From an uncultured Bacilli bacterium (GTDB taxonomy: Bacteria; Bacillota_I; Bacilli_A; RF39; UBA660), in the NCBI GenBank assembly GCA_947598425.1, contig CANQFH010000005.1:1-19510 (forward strand): a DNA stretch of 19,510 nucleotides, read 5' to 3'. The notes below the pieces were generated by a model. It did not search any database. It saw only the letters and a list, made by a program, of their open reading frames with translations, and was not told the DNA's origin. A program made the position numbers and the translations under genes. Below are positions 6,606 to 15,187 of this stretch, one piece after another; positions within the stretch are counted from its first letter, which is position 1; each line of letters begins with the position of its first letter.

Positions 6606-7661
6606 ATGTTTTTTAATGATATTCATACTAGAATTAGATTTGTTGTTTTAGTAGTTATAATTATTTTATTATTAGTTATAGGGAAAGTATTTTATATTCA
6701 AGTGTTTTCTTATAATAAATTATCTAAAATTACTGAAGATTTATGGAGTAGAAAGATGACTATTAATGCTCCAAGAGGAGATATAGTTGATCGTAATGGC
6801 AAGGTTTTGGCTACAAGTATTGTGACAACTACTATTTATGTTGTACCAAATCAAATTAAAGATAAAGAAAAGGTATCTCAAGATATTGCAACCATTCTTA
6901 ATTGTGATTATGATGATGTTTATAAGTATGTATCCAAAAATAGTAGTATGGAAATAATTAGAAAAGGTATGGATTTAGATAGTGAAACTGCTGATAAGAT
7001 AGATAAATTAGGTTATGATGGGGTATATTTAGTTGTGGATTCTAAAAGATATTATCCCTATGGTGAAACGTTAGCTCATATCATTGGTTTTGTTGGTAGT
7101 GATAATCAAGGTTTATCAGGACTAGAACTTACTTATGACAAATATTTAAAAGGAATAAATGGAGAACTTAAATATTATAGTGATGGCAAAGGAAATAAGT
7201 TAGAAATACCTGATAGTTATGTTGCACCTTCCAAAGGGATGACTTTAAAATTAACATTAGATATTGAATTAGTTAAAGCTGTAGATAATGAAATTCAGAA
7301 TGCCATGGATAAATATGACTCAGCAGCGGCCTTAAGTATTGTGATGGATCCCGATACAGGAGAAATTTTAGCTATGGGTAGTAAGCCTAGTTTTAATCCC
7401 GTTGATTATCAAAATTATAGTACGGAGATTATTAATCGAAATTTACCGATTTGGATGACTTTTGAACCTGGTTCTACCTTCAAAATAATTACCTTAGCAT
7501 CTAGCATTGAAGAAAAAACTGTTGATTTATTTAAAGATTCTTTTACTGATAGTGGTTCAATAAAAGTAGATGGTGCGACTATCCATTGTTGGAAGCATGG
7601 TGGACATGGTACCCAAACTTATTTAGAAGTAGTCGAAAACTCCTGCAATCTGGGGTTTTAG
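6606..7661 (+). pseudogene. spoVD: SpoVD-like class B PBP, N-terminal part, interrupted by the 9-kb element
   Basis: N-terminal 351 residues of a class B PBP: membrane helix at about residues 12-31, dimerisation motif APRGDIVDRNGKVLA, catalytic SxxK at S290-K293 (EPGSTFKI) and SxN at S346-N348 (ENSCN). Three codons later the reading frame passes GGGTTT (7653-7658) into element DNA and stops at TAG (7659-7661). The KTG motif and PASTA domain lie about 9 kb away, so this piece alone cannot be an active transpeptidase. The ATG at 6606 is preferred over upstream TTG 6570 or ATG 6594 because GGTGA at 6596-6600 is well spaced and the helix starts soon after. It is interrupted, not decayed: joining to 16741 restores the frame. 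Confidence 0.9.
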
Positions 7662-7685
7662 CGAGTAATTGAATATTTATTAAAA
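7635..7685. other. attL junction of the serine-recombinase element
   Basis: PBP coding sequence up to the SCN codons is followed by CTG then GGGTTT (7653-7658) and element sequence. GGGTTT recurs at the right junction (16735-16740). Aligning AATCTGGGGTTT with AACCCAGGGTTT gives 9 of 12 identical bases, but only GGGTTT is continuous. Crossover must fall in or beside this shared core; exact bases cannot be fixed without an empty site. Confidence 0.8.
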
Positions 7686-7711
7686 AATGTCAAAAAAATA
7701 TCAAAAAACTC

Positions 7712-7740
7712 TTGCATTTTACATAATTTTATATTAAAAT
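7712..7740 (+). promoter_or_regulatory. Probable promoter of the M26 protease
   Basis: TTGCAT (7712-7717) and TAAAAT (7735-7740) are spaced by 17 bp. They lie inside the element, so the cargo has its own promoter. A strong ribosome site, AAAGGGGAG (7779-7787), precedes the ATG at 7793. Confidence 0.5.
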
Positions 7741-7792
7741 AATACGTACAAATGTTATAGATGACATGCTTATGACGTAAAGGGGAGTTAAA

Positions 7793-10700
7793 ATGAATTG
7801 TGAGAGATTAAAATTATTACTTATTAGCTTAGTATTATTTATATTAGCACCTTCTATGGTATTTGCTGAAAATAAGGTTACTTTAGGGGTTGATAAAACT
7901 GATTTAACTATCGGAGATATTGTAACTATTTCAGCAAATGTTACTAGTGATGAAGAAAAACTTTATGCTTTAATAGCAACTTTAAGTTATGATCATAATG
8001 TTTTTGAAGAAATAGATATCAGTGATTTTGGCCTAGAATCAGAATCAATGAACATTAATTATAATAATTACACTAATAAATTTGGAATTATTAATAAAAG
8101 TGGTGCTATTCCTAGTAATTTGTTTACTTTAAAATTAAGAGTTAAAAATGATGCCAATGTTGGTACAACTAATATTGGTTTAACTAATATTACTGCTTCT
8201 GCTGGTGATAATAAAACTAGTTATGATAAATCATCTTTAGAGTTATTAATTACTAAAGATGCTAGTAGTGGTGATGTTGTAAATAATAATAAACCATATG
8301 AAGTAGAAGATAATAAAGAAACAGAAATTAAAGTATTTACAAACAAACCAATCGTGATATCTTTAGGAGTAGTTAGTATTACTTTAATTATTTTAACAAT
8401 CTTAGTATGTATATTTAGAAAAGAAAGCGTTATTTTAAGAAATACTTTAATTGTGTTAGCTATTATTACTCTCGGTGGTTTTATATTCTTAAATATAATT
8501 AATTACAATAAAAAAGATGTTAATGATGATGGGGTAAAGAATTATAATGATGCTAAAGATATAATGGAATATTTATTAGATTTTGAAGGTAAAGAAGATA
8601 ATAATCAAGTAGAAAACAATCAAAATAATAGTAATAAAAATAACAATAATAGTAATAATAAAAATAATAATAATAACTCTCATCAAAATGAAACTAAGCC
8701 TGATAAAGATTACGATGTTAATAATGATGGTAAAGTCGATATAGATGATGTTGCTTCTTCAACTGGGGATACTACTGAAAAGACTAATTATAAAGTTACT
8801 TTAGATAAAATAGCTAATGATGGTAAATACTTAGCTAAGGGTAATGAAATAGCCTTAGACTTTACAGCTACAGTTAGTCCTAGTGAAGATATTATTGGAG
8901 TAGTTATCAATGATACTTATTATGAAGTTATTAAAAGTGACTCATATTATCGTGTATTAATTGATACCACCAAATTAGTTGGTACTTATGAATTTAAATT
9001 TACCGAAGTAAAATTAAGCAATAATCGAGATGTTAAGACAAAACTAACATTAACTAAAGAAATATTAAAAGAAATTCCTTATGTTGATATGTTTAATGTC
9101 GATGATGAAAACAATATTTTATCATTTAATTTAGAAGATCCTGAAAAAGCTTTTATTTCAGGTAAGTTTGCTATTTATGAAAATGATGATGTTTTAATTA
9201 AAGAGCAAGATTTAAAAAATGTGAATACTTTTGAATATGAATTTGATATTGATAAATTTTATACTATTTATATTTATGCAACCTATGATTTAGATTCAGA
9301 TTTAGAAAATGGTGAAAATAGTGTTACTGAAAAAGAAATTTATAAACATAATTTTTCTGTAGCTCATGATTATGATTTTCAAATAAATAATGTTACTATA
9401 ACTGACGCTATTGAGAAAGGTCAAAATTTAACTATTTCTTTTGAAAGCATGAATAGATTAAATTTTGATGTCGATTATATTGTTATTAATGGTATTGAAT
9501 ATGATGTTACCTTAAAAAATGATAATTATTACGAAGTTTTAATAGATAAATTAGATACTTCTAAAATAGGTAAATATTATTTAAATATTGATCAAGTTGT
9601 TCTAGACAATTTTAAAGGATTTACATTACATAATGATTATGAGATAAATGATCTTATGTATAATGTTTTAAAACAAGGAGCAATAGTTAATGATATCAAT
9701 ATTACTGATAATAAAGATAGTAAAGAATTAGCAGTTAATTATAATTTAGAAGATCAAGATACAACATTATTAAATTTAGATGCGGTATTAGTAGATAGTA
9801 CTGACAAAGTAGTAGATACTTTAGAAGGTATAAATCCTAATGAAAGTATTAAACTATCATATGATGGTAATAATGATGGTAGGTATAAAGTTAAATTTTT
9901 AGCAGATTTAGATTTAGGTACTGAAAGACATATTTATCAAGATAAAAATATTGGTGAAAAAGAAGTTTTAACTCAAAAAGAAGTATCTATTATTAAAGCT
10001 GAAGTTAAAAAATTATTCCCAACTAAAGGTGAAGCTCAATATACTATTACCTTCCAAGTATCAGTATCTGATGCAATTAAGAGTAAATATAGTGAACTTG
10101 CTGGAGTAACTATTAATGGTTTAAACTATGATGGTGCAAAAGATAATAATTATGTTTCTAAAGTAAGTTTTAAAGTTCCAGATGAATCCGGAATATTAAC
10201 TTTAAAAATTGATCGTGTAAAACTACGTCATGAAACATATAATGGTATTTCTCAAGAGTATTTCTCAGTAGAGCCATACATTATTCAAATAGATGTTTTA
10301 AAAGATATTCCTACTATTGAAAATTTTACTGTTAAAGAAGAAGATTATAATAAAGGTGAAGCTACATTTAACTTTGATGTCAAAACTGATAAAGGCGGCT
10401 TTAATGGTGGTTATGTTACTTTAGGAAATGCAAGAAAAGATATAGTAGAGGGAAATAATGAAGTTACTTTTACAGATATTTCTAAAGACCAAGAATTGGA
10501 ACTAAAATTTTATGCATCATATGATTTAGATACTAATATTTTAGATAAAGAAAATAAAGAAAACAATTATACTGATGAGATGATTCATACTATTAAATAT
10601 GGATTATATAATGGTGATGTTTATGATAATATAAAAATAACTAATTTAAACGCTGTAAGTATTAGTGCTAATAATTATTTTGAAAAAAATGAAGAAGTTA

Positions 10701-13700
10701 AATTATATTTTGATGCTTTAGGATTAGAAGAATTAAAATTAAATATTGAAAAAGTAGTAATTAATCATGAAGAATATAATGTATCTTATGATAATAATTA
10801 TTCATTAATAATTAAAGGATTTAATACTACAGGAGAAAAAGAAATAGTAATTGATAAAATATATTTAAGTAATGGTAAAGTAATTACTTTAAAAGATAAA
10901 GTTGCTACTAAGATTGAAATATTAAAAGATGAAGTAAAAATGGCAGATTTTAATTATACTGTAAATAATAATAATATTAAAATGACATTTAAACTTAAAG
11001 ATTTAGATTTAGCAAGTAATATGAATGATATTGTTGTTAAAATATTTAGAGAAGATAATACTTTATATCAAGAAATACCTTTTGCAAATGAATTATCTTT
11101 TGAAGTTGAAGAAGGTAATCCTAGATATTATGTCAAAGTTTATGCAACCTATGACCGTGATATCTCTAAAGGAGATAGTAATTATTTTCAAAATATTTTA
11201 ATATTAGATAAAACTGTATCTACTGCGAAAAATTATGTGGAATTTAAAGAAATAGAAGATGTTAATTTATACTTAGAAGATAATAATAAAGTAAATAAAG
11301 TAGAAGAAATAGATATTAAGTCATTAGAGGCTAATAAAGATAAATACTTTGTTGAAATAATATTGAAAGATATGCCAACAGTATATGCAAAGATAGATGA
11401 AATAGTTATTAAAGATAATAAAGTAATCTTAATATTAGATTATCATTATGTAATTTTAAATAATAAGAAATATGATCGTTTAGAGATAGAATTAGGTACT
11501 ATAAATGATGATAAGGTAACTAATGATATTCATCCAGATACTTTAGAAGAATTATTAAATAAAATTAAAGAAAATCCTAAAGGTAATTATACTTTAGAAA
11601 GAGATTATGATGCTGAAGGTTTAAACTTTGATAATTATTTAATAGATGTTCCATTTAGTGGTACTTTAAATGGTAATAATCATCAAATAAGTAATTTAAA
11701 AGCTCCTTTATTTAATACTATTGAAGAGGGTACAGTGGAAAACTTAATTTTAGTCGGAGCTCAATTAACATCTAGTGATTATAAAGGCCTTCTTGCTAAT
11801 ACAGTTAATAAAGCTACAATTAGAAATATTTTAGTAGATGGTGTTCAAAAAGATAATAGTCCGGGCCAAGCAGGTACTTTAATTGGAATTGCTAATAATT
11901 CTAATATTGAAAAAGTTCGTGTCAAAGGGTTTGAACTAAATGTAAGTGGTAACAATCAACAAAATGGTGGCTTAATTGGTGTTTTAAGTAATTCTACTTT
12001 AAAAAATAGTTATGCTATTGGTAATATTAGAGCTGCTTGGAATTATATGGGTGGTTTAGTAGGAAATGCAAGTAATAGTGAAATTAGTAATTGTTATGCT
12101 AAAGTAGTTTTCAGTGGTGGTACTGTTAATGCGGTATCATATGGTCTTGCAGGATCTGTTAATGGTGGTTTAAGACTTAAAAATAATATTGCTATTAGTA
12201 ATGCTAATAATCCATTTGCTGGAAATATTAAAGAATCAAATAATAATTATGCAGTATCCTCTAAAGATAATGTTATAACTGGCTTATCTTATGTAAATAA
12301 AGAAGATATAACTAAAGATTTATTTATTAAAACTGAGTTTGATGAGGAAATATGGTATTTAAATAAAGCATCTTATGATAATATGCCAGTATTTAATTCT
12401 GAAAAAGAAACAAGTATTAATAAAGAAGAAGAATATGATGAAACCAAAGAAATATTATATCGTAATCTGATGTTATTGATGCCATATTATAATAGTAAGC
12501 AAATAATTGAAGCATCTAAACTTATAGCGGATGATAACATTCTAGTTAAAGAAGAAATTTTACATATAGTACCAATAGGTAGTGATGGTAACATAGTAAC
12601 TTACTTAACAGATAATGATGTAAGTAAGATTCAAAAATTAAAAGTGGTCTTTAAAAACAAAGAAAAGATTACTTATGATATTCGTTTTGATCATACATAT
12701 AATAATATTGCTCATTATAGAATACCATCATTAAAAATAGATTATACTTATAATCATTATATAATTGATACTAATTCACGTTTAGTTAATAATTTAACAA
12801 ATTACCTAAGAAGTTTAACTTATAGTGATAATTTAGATAAATTAACTAGTACTCCTGATAGTAGAATATATCGTGATTTTTACAATGATACTACTAAAAA
12901 TGAATTACAAGAGTTTGTTTTAAAATATTTATCTAATAGTAATTATACTAATACTATTCATAATGAAACTATTGATGATTATCTAGAAAAAGAAATTAAA
13001 AATAATAATAATTTAGATAAAATGTTATATACATATAATTATTTTAGACGTTTCTATGATGTATCTATCGATGGTATAAAATTAAATGATTTAGTGTTAT
13101 TTGGCTTATCCGGATTTAACGATAATATGAATTTAGAAAATATTACTAAAGAATTTTTAAGTAATGCTGATAATATGAAAACTGGTAGTACTAATGATAC
13201 TTATAAAAGATTATTTTATAAATATACTAATTTAGAAAATATTACGGACTTCTTAGAATATTTAGTTAATGAATTTAGTAATGAAAACATAGATAATTGG
13301 TTTGCAAATTCATTTAAAGGTTATATAAGAGAAGTTAATATCGATGACCGTAGTGACATTACTTATACATTATGGAGTCATATTAGTAATGTTGATGTTA
13401 ATACTCAAGTATCTTGGTTTAATTATGCACTTCCAATTTTAACATTACCAAAAGATGCTGCTTATATTATATCTTCTCCAGGTCAATTTATAATTGGAGC
13501 TGAAAGAACTTATATTGCTAATCCAGCTGATCAAGCATCTCAATTAGAATTTAGAAAAAGAGTTGATAAGTATGCTGATATTATGAAAGAATATTATACA
13601 ATTACTTCAAGATTAGTGGAAGAATCAATATACTTTAATAATATTCATACCATTGAAATAGATAAGAGATATACTTATGATGATAATGGTATATTAACAT

Positions 13701-14989
13701 TCCAAAATCCATATTCAACAGAAGAAGACTTCCATAAGAATTTTAATGAAGTAATTGGTCAATGGGCATATAATGATTATAATGCGGCGACTGCCAATGG
13801 TGCTTATATTATCTGGAGAGTTGAAGGAGTATTAGATGGTGAATGGACTTATAATACTTGGTCACATGAAACAGCTCATAATATGGATGCTAGATTATTC
13901 TTAAAGAATAATGGTCGAAGATTTGATGCTGGTGGTGAAGATTATGCTGATAGCAACTTAACTCAAAGTTTTGGTGAAGGCGATATCACGATGAATTTAT
14001 CTAAGCATTATGATAAAAATTCTTATATAGGTTCTAACTTACAACCAAGTCGTATTGATAGCCCAGCTAAAATCGAAGACTTCTACAAAAAAGTGTTCCA
14101 AACAATCTATATTATGGATTATCTAGAGGGAGAAGCATTCTTAAAATTAACTCCATTAGAACAATCTAAAATAGCAGTCCAAGCATCTTATCCAAGAGAA
14201 AATGAAGGCTTAGATCCTAGTATGTCTTATTTATATCATCAACATACAGTATATCAAGAAATCGATGAAAGTAAATTTATTGATATGCATTTAAATTCTA
14301 TAGAAGATTTATATAATAATAGATTAGTTATTTTCCCAGGAGTTATTTATTCAACTTATACTACTAATCGTTATGGTGGTGAAGGTATTTATAAAGTCCG
14401 TTGGTATCAACCTCATAATGATGAAGGTAGACCAGACTCTTATAGTATTAAATGGCTTGCATATGAAATGTTAGGTTATAAAGGATATAAAGATGGTTAT
14501 ATCGAATATTATAGTAATATTAATTCAATTAAAAAAGAAGTTGGAGTAATTGAAAATAATCAATTAAAAATGAAAGAAGTTGATTATAAAACAGATTTAA
14601 TGGCTTTAAAAACTATTACAGGTATTTCGGATATAACATTTAAAAAATATAAAGAGATGCGTTTTAAAGAAGTAGAAAATAACTTAGAAAGTATTCAATA
14701 TATTGATGTTAATGAAATGTTTAATAAATTCTATGAAGCATTAAAGAAAGATGCTGAAATAGTTAGATTAAAACAAGAAGAAGCTTATAAATTATATCCA
14801 GGAAATACTAAAGAAGATCAAGATAAACGTAATAAACTTATAAATGATTCTAAAGTTAAATATTTTGCTAATAGTACAGCGGTACGAAAAGAAATATATT
14901 ATACTATAAAAAATGGTACTAATGACTTTGAAGGTTTAGTATATGATAGTAATAATAAACATGCAGTAAAGCCATTTGAAATTAATTAA
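7793..14989 (+). CDS. Giant M26-family (IgA1 protease/ZmpB-like) zinc metalloprotease with cohesin-like and dockerin modules
   Basis: A 2398-aa predicted surface zinc endopeptidase; the family cleaves host glycoproteins such as IgA1, but the substrate here is unknown. Order: signal peptide 1-25; cohesin-like beta domain about 27-150; two membrane helices (about 186-208, 217-237); dockerin Ca-loops DVNDDG at 242 and DVNNDG at 308 split by an Asn-rich insert; repeated beta modules about 330-1160 (pattern VVING-x-x-YEV); GLUG-like repeats about 1285-1440 (NLKAPLF, GGLIGVLSNS, GGLVGNASNS); M26 catalytic domain with HETAH at 2025-2029 and Glu2049 in GRRFDAGGEDYA as probable third zinc ligand, 20 residues after the second His, the M26 spacing. 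N-terminal paired helices recall the N-terminal anchoring of pneumococcal M26 enzymes, but no LPxTG is seen. It is the sole cargo of the element. Confidence 0.9.
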   Translation: MNCERLKLLLISLVLFILAPSMVFAENKVTLGVDKTDLTIGDIVTISANVTSDEEKLYALIATLSYDHNVFEEIDISDFGLESESMNINYNNYTNKFGIINKSGAIPSNLFTLKLRVKNDANVGTTNIGLTNITASAGDNKTSYDKSSLELLITKDASSGDVVNNNKPYEVEDNKETEIKVFTNKPIVISLGVVSITLIILTILVCIFRKESVILRNTLIVLAIITLGGFIFLNIINYNKKDVNDDGVKNYNDAKDIMEYLLDFEGKEDNNQVENNQNNSNKNNNNSNNKNNNNNSHQNETKPDKDYDVNNDGKVDIDDVASSTGDTTEKTNYKVTLDKIANDGKYLAKGNEIALDFTATVSPSEDIIGVVINDTYYEVIKSDSYYRVLIDTTKLVGTYEFKFTEVKLSNNRDVKTKLTLTKEILKEIPYVDMFNVDDENNILSFNLEDPEKAFISGKFAIYENDDVLIKEQDLKNVNTFEYEFDIDKFYTIYIYATYDLDSDLENGENSVTEKEIYKHNFSVAHDYDFQINNVTITDAIEKGQNLTISFESMNRLNFDVDYIVINGIEYDVTLKNDNYYEVLIDKLDTSKIGKYYLNIDQVVLDNFKGFTLHNDYEINDLMYNVLKQGAIVNDINITDNKDSKELAVNYNLEDQDTTLLNLDAVLVDSTDKVVDTLEGINPNESIKLSYDGNNDGRYKVKFLADLDLGTERHIYQDKNIGEKEVLTQKEVSIIKAEVKKLFPTKGEAQYTITFQVSVSDAIKSKYSELAGVTINGLNYDGAKDNNYVSKVSFKVPDESGILTLKIDRVKLRHETYNGISQEYFSVEPYIIQIDVLKDIPTIENFTVKEEDYNKGEATFNFDVKTDKGGFNGGYVTLGNARKDIVEGNNEVTFTDISKDQELELKFYASYDLDTNILDKENKENNYTDEMIHTIKYGLYNGDVYDNIKITNLNAVSISANNYFEKNEEVKLYFDALGLEELKLNIEKVVINHEEYNVSYDNNYSLIIKGFNTTGEKEIVIDKIYLSNGKVITLKDKVATKIEILKDEVKMADFNYTVNNNNIKMTFKLKDLDLASNMNDIVVKIFREDNTLYQEIPFANELSFEVEEGNPRYYVKVYATYDRDISKGDSNYFQNILILDKTVSTAKNYVEFKEIEDVNLYLEDNNKVNKVEEIDIKSLEANKDKYFVEIILKDMPTVYAKIDEIVIKDNKVILILDYHYVILNNKKYDRLEIELGTINDDKVTNDIHPDTLEELLNKIKENPKGNYTLERDYDAEGLNFDNYLIDVPFSGTLNGNNHQISNLKAPLFNTIEEGTVENLILVGAQLTSSDYKGLLANTVNKATIRNILVDGVQKDNSPGQAGTLIGIANNSNIEKVRVKGFELNVSGNNQQNGGLIGVLSNSTLKNSYAIGNIRAAWNYMGGLVGNASNSEISNCYAKVVFSGGTVNAVSYGLAGSVNGGLRLKNNIAISNANNPFAGNIKESNNNYAVSSKDNVITGLSYVNKEDITKDLFIKTEFDEEIWYLNKASYDNMPVFNSEKETSINKEEEYDETKEILYRNLMLLMPYYNSKQIIEASKLIADDNILVKEEILHIVPIGSDGNIVTYLTDNDVSKIQKLKVVFKNKEKITYDIRFDHTYNNIAHYRIPSLKIDYTYNHYIIDTNSRLVNNLTNYLRSLTYSDNLDKLTSTPDSRIYRDFYNDTTKNELQEFVLKYLSNSNYTNTIHNETIDDYLEKEIKNNNNLDKMLYTYNYFRRFYDVSIDGIKLNDLVLFGLSGFNDNMNLENITKEFLSNADNMKTGSTNDTYKRLFYKYTNLENITDFLEYLVNEFSNENIDNWFANSFKGYIREVNIDDRSDITYTLWSHISNVDVNTQVSWFNYALPILTLPKDAAYIISSPGQFIIGAERTYIANPADQASQLEFRKRVDKYADIMKEYYTITSRLVEESIYFNNIHTIEIDKRYTYDDNGILTFQNPYSTEEDFHKNFNEVIGQWAYNDYNAATANGAYIIWRVEGVLDGEWTYNTWSHETAHNMDARLFLKNNGRRFDAGGEDYADSNLTQSFGEGDITMNLSKHYDKNSYIGSNLQPSRIDSPAKIEDFYKKVFQTIYIMDYLEGEAFLKLTPLEQSKIAVQASYPRENEGLDPSMSYLYHQHTVYQEIDESKFIDMHLNSIEDLYNNRLVIFPGVIYSTYTTNRYGGEGIYKVRWYQPHNDEGRPDSYSIKWLAYEMLGYKGYKDGYIEYYSNINSIKKEVGVIENNQLKMKEVDYKTDLMALKTITGISDITFKKYKEMRFKEVENNLESIQYIDVNEMFNKFYEALKKDAEIVRLKQEEAYKLYPGNTKEDQDKRNKLINDSKVKYFANSTAVRKEIYYTIKNGTNDFEGLVYDSNNKHAVKPFEIN

Positions 14990-15013
14990 AGGATTGATGA
15001 GTCAATCCTTTTT
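14988..15013 (+). terminator. Rho-independent terminator after the M26 protease
   Basis: Perfect 10-bp stem AAAGGATTGA (14988-14997) / TCAATCCTTT (15002-15011), loop TGAG, then Ts. It overlaps the stop codon and separates cargo from the recombinase operon. Confidence 0.92.
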
Positions 15014-15067
15014 ATCTTGAGTAATTATTTTTAATAATAATTAATAAAATTTAATAAAGGGGGATGT

Positions 15068-15187
15068 ATGAATAATTTAAAAAAAGAAATAGAATTAATG
15101 ATAAACAAAGAATTATATCATAAAGAAGTAATTAATTTTTTAGAATTTAAAATGTTAAATGAATTATTACTTGGGGAACAAAAATGA
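15068..15187 (+). CDS. 39-aa protein translationally coupled to the serine recombinase
   Basis: A small charged helical protein (begins MNNLKKEIELMI, ends LLLGEQK) with a very strong ribosome site, AAAGGGGG (15056-15063), just upstream. Its TGA overlaps the recombinase ATG as ATGA (15184-15187), which implies translational coupling. The sequence, with its KEVINFLEFKMLNELL core, loosely resembles the short SHOCT-type domain (helix, then E-F and a Leu-rich helix), seen in small proteins near recombinases. No function is established. A role as recombinase partner or recombination directionality factor is inference from position. It is the only other gene in the recombinase operon. Confidence 0.75.
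   Translation: MNNLKKEIELMINKELYHKEVINFLEFKMLNELLLGEQK

Noticed and set aside
13850..13940. M60-like (enhancin) metallopeptidase for the giant protease
   Set aside because: HETAH followed after 20 residues by Glu in a GRR-x-x-GGE context, together with GLUG repeats upstream, fits M26 better.
15185..15187. TGA read as tryptophan (Mycoplasma-type code)
   Set aside because: All conserved tryptophans in the large genes are TGG and no gene contains in-frame TGA, so the standard bacterial code fits; TGA here is a stop.
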